Source: CAYOEJ01 sp964403015 (lineage in GTDB: Bacteria > Actinomycetota > Actinomycetes > Actinomycetales > Actinomycetaceae). From it: a DNA stretch of 12,014 bases. Position 1 is the stretch's first letter. Every line of letters starts with the position of its first letter. The notes beneath the pieces were generated by a model that was not told the origin of the DNA, did no database searches, and worked only from the letters and a program-made list of their open reading frames with translations. The position numbers and the translations under genes are program-made. Below, in pieces: positions 7,554 through 12,014 of this stretch. The stretch lies in assembly GCA_964403015.1 (NCBI GenBank), contig CAYOEJ010000045.1:1-12014 (forward strand). Direction: 5' to 3'.

Positions 7554-7572
7554 TTGCAGATAGTTACTGCAA
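7554..7572. promoter_or_regulatory. Inverted repeat upstream of clpC
   Basis: TTGCAG and CTGCAA form a perfect 6-bp dyad around 7 bp (ATAGTTA), 44 bp before the clpC start. TTTACG at 7537-7542 and TAGTTA at 7561-7566, 18 bp apart, are a weak promoter candidate in which the dyad covers the -10. The dyad matches neither the HAIR nor the CIRCE sequences of heat-shock repressors. A second partly symmetric GC/AT stretch around GCGTACGC (7591-7598) lies nearer the start and could be a ClgR-type site, but I cannot match that consensus reliably. Confidence 0.35.
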
Positions 7573-7615
7573 TACGCACGCACACGAATTGCGTACGCGA
7601 ATCAGAGGAGACACA

Positions 7616-10297
7616 TTGTTTGAACGGTTTACAGACCGCGCGCGTCGAGTTATTGTGCTCGCACAGGAGGAGGCGCGCAATCTCAAGCACAACTACCTTG
7701 GCACCGAGCACATTCTGCTTGGCTTGATCAAGGAGGGCGAGGGCGTTGCGGCAAAGGCTCTTGAGTCGCTCGGCGTCACGTTCGATGCTGTGCGTGAGCA
7801 AGTCGTAGAGATTATTGGTGAGGGTCAGGAACAGCCGTCTGGTCACATTCCTTTCACGCCGCGTGCGAAGAAGGTCCTCGAGTATGCGATGCGTGAGGGC
7901 CTCCAGCTCGGGCACTCCTACATTGGTACAGAACACCTGCTGCTTGGGCTATGCCGTGAGCAGGACGGCGTTGCCGCCCAGGTGCTGGTCAAGCTCGGAG
8001 CCGATCTACCCAAGGTTCGCGATCAGGTGACCCGTCTGCTTTCGGGATACCAGGGTAAGGAAGCTGTCGGCGTCGGTACGGGTACTCAGCGTGAGGGAAC
8101 GAAGGCTGGCTCGACTGTTCTTGACCAGTACGGACGCAACCTCACCCAGTCAGCGCGCGAGAACAAGCTTGACCCGGTCATTGGCCGTCACACTGAGACT
8201 CAGCGCGTAATGCAGGTGCTTTCGCGCCGCACGAAGAACAACCCCGTGCTGATTGGTGAGCCGGGTGTTGGTAAGACAGCCGTCGTGGAAGGTCTCGCGC
8301 AGGCGATTGCAGCTGGTGACGTTCCAGAGACCCTCAAGGACAAGCAGCTCTATTCCCTCGATATGGGTTCGCTCGTGGCTGGCTCGCGCTACCGCGGGGA
8401 CTTCGAGGAGCGTATGAAGAAGATCCTCAAGGAGATCAATACTCGCGGGGACATCATTCTGTTCATCGACGAGATTCACACCCTAGTGGGTGCCGGTGCG
8501 GCCGAGGGCGCGCTTGACGCCGCCTCGCTGCTCAAGCCGATGATGGCTCGTGGAGAGCTTCAGGTCATTGGTGCAACCACACTCGATGAGTACCGCAAGT
8601 ACATCGAGAAGGACGCCGCCCTCGAGCGTCGTTTCCAGCCAATTCAGGTGGATCAGCCGTCCGTCAAGGAAACCATTGCGATTCTTGAAGGTCTGCGTGA
8701 CCGCTACGAGGCATTCCACCGCGTCACCATTACGGACGAGGCGCTTGAGTCTGCGGCTACGCTTTCCGACCGCTACATCAACGACCGTTTCCTGCCGGAT
8801 AAGGCGATCGACCTTATCGACGAAGCGGGTGCGCGCCTTGCAATTCGCAAGATGACCGCTCCGCCGGAGCTGCGCGAGCTTGAAGAGCAGATCGCCGATG
8901 TGCGACGCGAGAAGGAAGCTGCCATTGACGGGCAGGACTTCGAGAAGGCCGCATCCTTGCGCGACAAGGAGCAGCAGCTTTCCACCAAGCACAGCGAACG
9001 TGAGCAGGCGTGGAAGGAAGGCGACCTTGATGTGGTTGCCGTCGTGGATGAAGACCTCATCACCGAGGTACTTTCCATGTCCACCGGAATTCCAGTCTTC
9101 AAGCTCACCGAGGCCGAGTCCTCGAAGCTGCTTCGTATGGAGGACGAGCTTCACAAGCGCGTCATTGGCCAAGACGAAGCCGTCAAGGCGCTTTCACAGG
9201 CAATTCGCCGTACGCGTGCGGGTTTGAAGGACCCGAACCGACCCGGTGGCTCGTTCATCTTCGCTGGTCCAACCGGTGTTGGTAAGACTGAGCTTGCCAA
9301 GGCGCTCGCGGAATTCCTGTTCGGCGACGAAGATGCTCTCATCACCTTGGACATGTCTGAGTTCTCTGAGAAGCACACTGTCTCGCGACTCTTCGGTGCT
9401 CCTCCGGGATATGTGGGCTACGACGAGGGTGGCCAGCTGACCGAGAAGGTTCGCCGCAAGCCGTTCTCCGTTGTCCTCTTCGATGAGGTTGAGAAGGCCC
9501 ATCAGGACATGTTCAACTCGCTGTTGCAGATTCTGGAAGAGGGACGTCTGACCGACTCGCAGGGCCGTGTGGTGGACTTCAAGAACACCGTGATCATCAT
9601 GACCACGAACCTTGGTACGAAGGACATCGCCAAGGGTGTGCAGACCGGTTTCCAGTTCGACCAAGACACCGTCACCTCCTACGAGCGCATGAAGAACCGC
9701 GTGAACGAGGAACTGAAGAATCACTTCCGTCCCGAGTTCCTCAACCGTGTTGATGACATCGTGGTGTTCCCGCAGCTCGACCGCAGCGAGATCCTCAAGA
9801 TTGTGGACCTCATGATCGCTAAGCTCGGACTGCGTCTTGCAGATCAGGGCATGTCGATTGTTCTTTCCGACGACGCCAAGCAGCTTCTTGCCGATCGCGG
9901 CTACGATCCGGTACTGGGTGCTCGTCCGCTACGCCGCGCAATTCAGCGCGACATCGAGGACGAACTGTCAGAGAAGCTTCTCTTCGGCGAGTTCTCGAAG
10001 GGGCAGACGATCGTGGTTGACGTGGATAAGGACAACATTCCACAGTCGTTTACCTTCACCGGGCACGATTCGGACTATCGCCTGCCTGATGGTGTCAAGC
10101 CTGCTGCAGACGCTGAGCCCATCGATGGACTAGCCCAGCCAGTGAGCCTCACTCATGAAAGTGAAGAGGAAGCGGCTGAGCGTGAAGCTGGCGAGTCCGG
10201 TACTGGTGAAGCCGGTGAAGCTGGCGCTGGTGCTGGCGCCGAGAGTGGTGCTGGTTCTGAGGGCGGGCAAGAACCGCCGCGAACTGATCAGCTGTAG
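7616..10297 (+). CDS. clpC: ATP-dependent Clp protease ATPase subunit ClpC
   Basis: This 893-residue Hsp100 unfoldase forms hexamers that thread proteins into ClpP. Two Clp N repeats occupy about 1-145. AAA domain 1 has Walker A GEPGVGKT (214-221) and Walker B LFIDE (282-286). A UVR-containing coiled middle region lies near 420-465 (LEEQIADVRREKEAAIDGQD). AAA domain 2 has GPTGVGKT (551-558) and VLFDE (620-624). The ClpP-docking loop reads TGF (677-679) where LGF or IGF is more usual. I chose TTG at 7616 because AGAGGAG stands 5 nt before it and the family N-terminus (FERFTDRARRVIVLAQEEA) follows at once; the frame is open further back but unconserved. The C-terminal 50 or so residues are Glu/Gly/Ala-rich and longer than in typical members. 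The frame ends in TAG TAG inside a 24-bp repeat array. Confidence 0.97.
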   Translation: MFERFTDRARRVIVLAQEEARNLKHNYLGTEHILLGLIKEGEGVAAKALESLGVTFDAVREQVVEIIGEGQEQPSGHIPFTPRAKKVLEYAMREGLQLGHSYIGTEHLLLGLCREQDGVAAQVLVKLGADLPKVRDQVTRLLSGYQGKEAVGVGTGTQREGTKAGSTVLDQYGRNLTQSARENKLDPVIGRHTETQRVMQVLSRRTKNNPVLIGEPGVGKTAVVEGLAQAIAAGDVPETLKDKQLYSLDMGSLVAGSRYRGDFEERMKKILKEINTRGDIILFIDEIHTLVGAGAAEGALDAASLLKPMMARGELQVIGATTLDEYRKYIEKDAALERRFQPIQVDQPSVKETIAILEGLRDRYEAFHRVTITDEALESAATLSDRYINDRFLPDKAIDLIDEAGARLAIRKMTAPPELRELEEQIADVRREKEAAIDGQDFEKAASLRDKEQQLSTKHSEREQAWKEGDLDVVAVVDEDLITEVLSMSTGIPVFKLTEAESSKLLRMEDELHKRVIGQDEAVKALSQAIRRTRAGLKDPNRPGGSFIFAGPTGVGKTELAKALAEFLFGDEDALITLDMSEFSEKHTVSRLFGAPPGYVGYDEGGQLTEKVRRKPFSVVLFDEVEKAHQDMFNSLLQILEEGRLTDSQGRVVDFKNTVIIMTTNLGTKDIAKGVQTGFQFDQDTVTSYERMKNRVNEELKNHFRPEFLNRVDDIVVFPQLDRSEILKIVDLMIAKLGLRLADQGMSIVLSDDAKQLLADRGYDPVLGARPLRRAIQRDIEDELSEKLLFGEFSKGQTIVVDVDKDNIPQSFTFTGHDSDYRLPDGVKPAADAEPIDGLAQPVSLTHESEEEAAEREAGESGTGEAGEAGAGAGAESGAGSEGGQEPPRTDQL

Positions 10298-10420
10298 TAG
10301 CCGCGCACGAACCAGCTGCAACAGCCGCGAACTGATCAGCTGGAGCAGCCGCGCACGAACCAGCTGGAACAGCCGCGAACTGATCAGCTGGAGCAGCCGC
10401 GCACGAACCAGCTGGAGCAG
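10277..10420 (+). repeat. Six 24-bp repeats in phase with clpC
   Basis: Six exact-length 24-bp units alternate between two types, CCGCGAACTGATCAGCTG plus 6 bp and CCGCGCACGAACCAGCTG plus 6 bp, giving three 48-bp pairs. The first unit contains the clpC stop. In the clpC frame the units encode PRTDQLEQ and PRTNQLEQ. The only in-frame stops are two adjacent TAG codons in unit 1, where later units have GAG CAG. After the array the frame stays open through the terminator to a TGA at 10463-10465. Confidence 0.93.
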
Positions 10421-10429
10421 TTGAATTAT

Positions 10430-10463
10430 GAGGCCCGACCGGGAAGGTCGGGCCTCAGTTTTT
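10430..10463 (+). terminator. Intrinsic terminator of clpC
   Basis: A perfect 11-bp GC-rich stem (GAGGCCCGACC with GGTCGGGCCTC) closes on a 5-nt loop (GGGAA) and is followed by AG and five T. It stands directly after the 24-bp repeats, 133 bp from the clpC stop, so the repeats belong to the clpC transcript. Confidence 0.93.
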
Positions 10464-10493
10464 GATCTCTACCCCTATTTACCCCGAGTTCTT

Positions 10494-10582
10494 GGGGCTT
10501 GCCCCCATTTTTCGTCAGGTCCTAGGGTTTAACCCTCTTTTTGTCTTCAGTTTTACCTTCAATTTTGGGGTTAATCCCTTTT
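10494..10582 (+). other. Row of short hairpins, each followed by a T tract
   Basis: Three GGG...CCC hairpins follow one another: GGGGCTTGCCCCC (10494-10506) then ATTTTT; AGGGTTTAACCCT (10524-10536) then CTTTTT; and GGGGTTAATCCC (10567-10578) then TTTT. All are oriented as terminators for plus-strand transcription, but the stems are short (about 5-6 bp) and some loops are too tight to be strong. They may be a degenerate tandem repeat or back-up terminators behind clpC. Confidence 0.45.
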
Positions 10583-10647
10583 ACCGCAGTTTTCGGGCTT
10601 ACAGGGTGGAGGTCGTGCTGGTCCGTGGCTCTTTGACGCGGTCTTAC

Positions 10648-10720
10648 GCCATAACTGCGCTGATTTTGACCTTTTGGCGCGATTTTTGGCATTTCATGTC
10701 ACGATCAGCGCAGTTGTGGC
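10648..10720. repeat. 73-bp hairpin element, copy 1
   Basis: Terminal arms of 23 bp (10648-10670 and 10698-10720; outer part GCCATAACTGCGCTGAT) pair with two wobbles and one mismatch around a 27-nt loop. It is followed by TTTTT, so this copy could also act as a terminator. A second copy of the same length and orientation, about 84 percent identical without gaps by hand count (61 of 73), lies at 11573-11645. No coding capacity; the size resembles small non-autonomous or REP-like elements. Confidence 0.85.
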
Positions 10721-10747
10721 TTTTTAAGAGCGGCTATGGCTTCTCGG

Positions 10748-10984
10748 GAGCAGCTAACCAATCTTTGAAAGGTCCCTGGGGTGATGAGGTTGAGGTTACG
10801 AGCAGCTAACCAATCTTTGTAAGGTTGCTNNNNNNNNNNNNNNNNNNNNNNNNNNNNNNNNNNNNNNNNNNNNNNNNNNNNNNNNNNNNNNNNNNNNNNN
10901 NNNNNNNNNNNNNNNNNNNNNNNNNNNNNCCTGGGGTGATGAGGTTGAGGTTACGAGCAGCTAACCAATCTTTGTAAGGTTGCT
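10748..10984. repeat. 52-bp tandem repeat interrupted by the assembly gap
   Basis: The unit starts GAGCAGCTAACCAATCTTTG at 10748, 10800 and 10955. Two 55-bp blocks, 10775-10829 and 10930-10984, look identical and abut the two ends of the N run exactly. The right-hand copy contains the last codons and stop of the minus-strand nitrobindin gene, so the array consists of copies of that gene's 3' end plus flanking sequence. The true copy number is unknown. Confidence 0.88.
10830..10929. other. Assembly gap, 100 N
   Basis: Exactly 100 N bases, a conventional placeholder for a gap of unknown length. Both flanks end in the same 55-bp repeat, so the gap is most likely unresolved tandem repeat. Additional sequence, even a gene, could be missing here. 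Confidence 0.95.
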
Positions 10985-11449
10985 AAGGAGATGCTGCTGC
11001 AGTGGTTGTCCAACTGCGGACATGTTGAACTCGCTGATCATCTCGGTTCTGTCTGCGTTGAACGCATATGAACGGGACGTGCTATCAACCTGCTTGGCCG
11101 AACTGGAGTTCACCACGCGTGAGGAATCGAAGTCAAGAATCAGGATTCCTTCCGCCTCTTCGGTCACTTGGCCTTCGAGGAGCTCGGTTTGGCCGGTCGG
11201 TTGTGCCAACGTGAACTCAACGCGGCCGCCATCTTGTGGGCGTAGGTAACCACACTCCGTGTGCATTGGCTGATCTTCCAAGCCGAACGTCTTTTGAATG
11301 TAATGCAGAAATGGTTTGCCAGGAGTGGCCGTAAAGACGAGTACTTCTCGGTACTTGAAGGACCGGATCGTAGGGTAGTGGCCCTCTCCGTGGCCTTCCC
11401 AACTACCAATGAGGAACTCAAAATCTGCGATGGCTGGATGGAGGTTCAT
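10961..11449 (-). CDS. Nitrobindin family heme-binding protein
   Basis: This 162-residue protein matches the nitrobindin (THAP4-like, DUF1794) family of small beta-barrels that can carry ferric heme and react with nitric oxide or peroxynitrite. The opening motif is FLIGSWEGHGEGHYPTI at about 12-28. The closing motif MSAVGQPLQQHLLSNLTKIG ends in the region where family members place the axial heme histidine; His153 is the likely ligand. The length is typical for a single-domain bacterial member. The ATG has no ribosome site but has a -10-like TAGACT six bases upstream. It stands alone on the minus strand amid repeats, and its last eight codons and stop lie in the 52-bp tandem repeat. No terminator can be seen because the gap intervenes. 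Confidence 0.85.
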   Translation of the reverse strand: MNLHPAIADFEFLIGSWEGHGEGHYPTIRSFKYREVLVFTATPGKPFLHYIQKTFGLEDQPMHTECGYLRPQDGGRVEFTLAQPTGQTELLEGQVTEEAEGILILDFDSSRVVNSSSAKQVDSTSRSYAFNADRTEMISEFNMSAVGQPLQQHLLSNLTKIG

Positions 11450-11455
11450 GACCAG

Positions 11456-11461
11456 AGTCTA
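11456..11461 (-). promoter_or_regulatory. Candidate -10 of a leaderless promoter
   Basis: On the minus strand TAGACT ends six bases before the ATG of the nitrobindin gene, the same geometry as TAGCCT before the plus-strand family member at 4653. No ribosome site is visible, and no good -35 is found at 16-18 bp. Confidence 0.4.
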
Positions 11462-11483
11462 CTCGCGTTGTTATCAGGAAGGG

Positions 11484-11561
11484 CTCGATTGCTCCAAGGT
11501 GCGGATATGTCGATTGCTTGACTGGCGGGAGTATCTCGATTGCTCGAAGGGCGCAGATATG
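11484..11561. repeat. Pair of 26/27-bp direct repeats
   Basis: CTCGATTGCTCCAAGG at 11484 continuing to GCGGATATG (ends 11509), and CTCGATTGCTCGAAGG at 11535 continuing to GCGCAGATATG (ends 11561), are imperfect copies 51 bp apart. A shorter partial copy, TCGATTGCTTG, starts at 11510. They lie upstream of the nitrobindin promoter. The end of the second copy also forms an 11-bp perfect dyad with 11575-11585. Confidence 0.7.
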
Positions 11562-11572
11562 CGGACCCTTAA

Positions 11573-11645
11573 GCCATATCTGCGCTGATTTTGACATGTA
11601 GACGCGGTTTTCGGCATTTGATGTCGAGATCAGCGCAGTTATGGT
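11573..11645. repeat. 73-bp hairpin element, copy 2
   Basis: Same length, orientation and 23-bp inverted arms (11573-11595 and 11623-11645) as copy 1 at 10648. Differences within the arms mostly keep pairing through G-T wobbles, and most other changes lie in the loop, with GGCATTT and ATGTC conserved. The two copies bracket the nitrobindin gene and the gap. The left arm can alternatively pair with GCGCAGATATG at 11551-11561. Confidence 0.85.
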
Positions 11646-11647
11646 TT

Positions 11648-11700
11648 GAAAAGTGGGTTATGCGGCAGAAAAGTGGGTTAAGCGGCAGAAAGTGGGTTGC
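11648..11700. repeat. 20-bp tandem repeat, about 2.6 copies
   Basis: GAAAAGTGGGTTATGCGGCA (11648-11667) is followed by a copy differing by one base (11668-11687) and a shortened third start, GAAAGTGGGTTGC (11688-11700). It directly follows the 73-bp hairpin element copy 2. Non-coding. Confidence 0.85.
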
Positions 11701-11723
11701 CCGACTCCTCAAGGCATGCAAAA

Positions 11724-11759
11724 GGGCGGGGAGAGATCGGACCAGATCTCTCCCCGCCC
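11724..11759 (-). terminator. Intrinsic terminator of the minus-strand gene at the window end
   Basis: A perfect 15-bp stem (GGGCGGGGAGAGATC with GATCTCTCCCCGCCC) closes on a 6-nt loop. On the minus strand it is followed by TTTT; on the plus strand there is no T tract. It lies about 90 bp beyond the stop at 11852, so it serves the gene entering from the right. Confidence 0.88.
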
Positions 11760-11778
11760 CAACTTAGCCCTTGGAGGA

Positions 11779-11848
11779 GACTAATCGGCTAAGACTAATC
11801 GGCTAAGACTAATCAGCTAAGACAAATCGACTAAGACAAATCGACTAA
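11779..11848. repeat. Five tandem 14-bp repeats
   Basis: Five consecutive 14-bp units with no spacing: GACTAATCGGCTAA twice, GACTAATCAGCTAA once, and GACAAATCGACTAA twice. They fill the space between the stop codon of the right-hand gene and its terminator, so they are transcribed in its 3' untranslated region. The unit is not a multiple of three and carries in-frame stops, so it is not coding. Confidence 0.93.
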
Positions 11849-11851
11849 GAA

Positions 11852-12014
11852 CTAGAGAAGTTCGCGTGCCTTCTCGATGATGCCCTCCACGGTGATTCCC
11901 ACTCATCGAGAGTGGTATTGAGGAAACCGACCGGCGATGCAACACCGGCAACGTTGGCGAGTGCGCCTACTGCTGGAAGGTCCGAGTTCTTGACGGTTTC
12001 GGCAACTTCGCGTA
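11852..12014 (-). CDS. C-terminal fragment of an unrecognised protein, frameshifted
   Basis: The gene enters from beyond the right edge. Its upstream frame reads REVAETVKNSDLPAVG, ALANVAGVASPVGFLNTTL and DEW, which looks like genuine protein. Continued in that frame, the codons become unlikely (ESPWRASSRRHANFSS). A shift of one base at the C run 11898-11900 instead gives GITVEGIIEKARELL and a TAG at 11852-11854, a convincing natural C-terminus. One base seems to be missing from the homopolymer. Either the gene is truly broken or, more likely in draft sequence, this is a read error. The terminator beyond the 14-bp repeats supports a functional gene end. I do not recognise the family. Confidence 0.7.

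Noticed and set aside
10277..10420. CRISPR array
   Set aside because: The 24-bp units follow one another without spacers, alternate in two types, keep the reading frame, and no cas gene is present.
10462..10809. 115-residue plus-strand open frame after clpC
   Set aside because: It starts inside the terminator T tract and runs through hairpins and repeat copies; the translation shows no protein-like pattern.
10980..11249. Plus-strand open frame opposite the nitrobindin gene
   Set aside because: It is the complement of a well-supported gene with family motifs on the minus strand.
10748..11645. Insertion sequence or composite transposon around the nitrobindin gene
   Set aside because: No transposase or remnant is visible, and the flanking 73-bp elements are too short to be insertion sequences themselves. 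The gap leaves a small doubt.

Overview
The window reads as chromosomal draft sequence from a mid-to-high-GC actinobacterium. The evidence is an actinobacterial type ClpC with a UVR middle region, an FABP/nitrobindin-like protein next to a ygfZ-type gene, a DUF2516-like membrane protein, and frequent GTG and TTG starts. I lean towards the Actinomycetaceae and relatives, but that is inference. A run of exactly 100 N and a probable one-base homopolymer deletion at the right end show that this is unfinished sequence.

Layout: positions 1-1670 hold a minus-strand pair, a DUF47/PhoU-like protein followed by a PiT-type phosphate transporter, only 2 bp apart. Three 11-bp direct repeats resembling a PhoP box lie just upstream. 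Positions 1968-3452 encode a plus-strand sodium:alanine (AGCS) symporter started by TTG. A non-coding stretch of about 365 bp follows and contains a nested stem-loop element. Positions 3819-7389 carry a plus-strand series: an unrecognised multipass membrane protein, an FABP/nitrobindin-like protein, a YgfZ-type folate-binding protein, a DUF2516-like small membrane protein and D-aminoacyl-tRNA deacylase. The last three overlap at their ends and are probably cotranscribed. Positions 7616-10297 encode ClpC, also with a TTG start, ending at a clear intrinsic terminator at 10430-10463.

The right quarter (10277-11850) is unusually rich in repeats. It contains six 24-bp repeats that continue the ClpC reading frame beyond two adjacent TAG stops, a row of hairpins with T tracts, two copies of a 73-bp hairpin element 925 bp apart, a 52-bp tandem repeat broken by the assembly gap, a 20-bp tandem repeat and five 14-bp repeats. 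Within it lies a second nitrobindin-family gene on the minus strand, whose last codons are themselves part of the 52-bp repeat. The window ends in the C-terminus of an unrecognised minus-strand gene, with its own terminator at 11724-11759.

Taken together the genes are housekeeping functions: phosphate and amino acid uptake, Fe-S and heme-related proteins, tRNA proofreading and protein quality control. I see no defence system, prophage or transposase. The unusual material is the repeats, chiefly the in-frame repeat tail behind the clpC stop codons and the paired 73-bp hairpin elements around the second nitrobindin gene.
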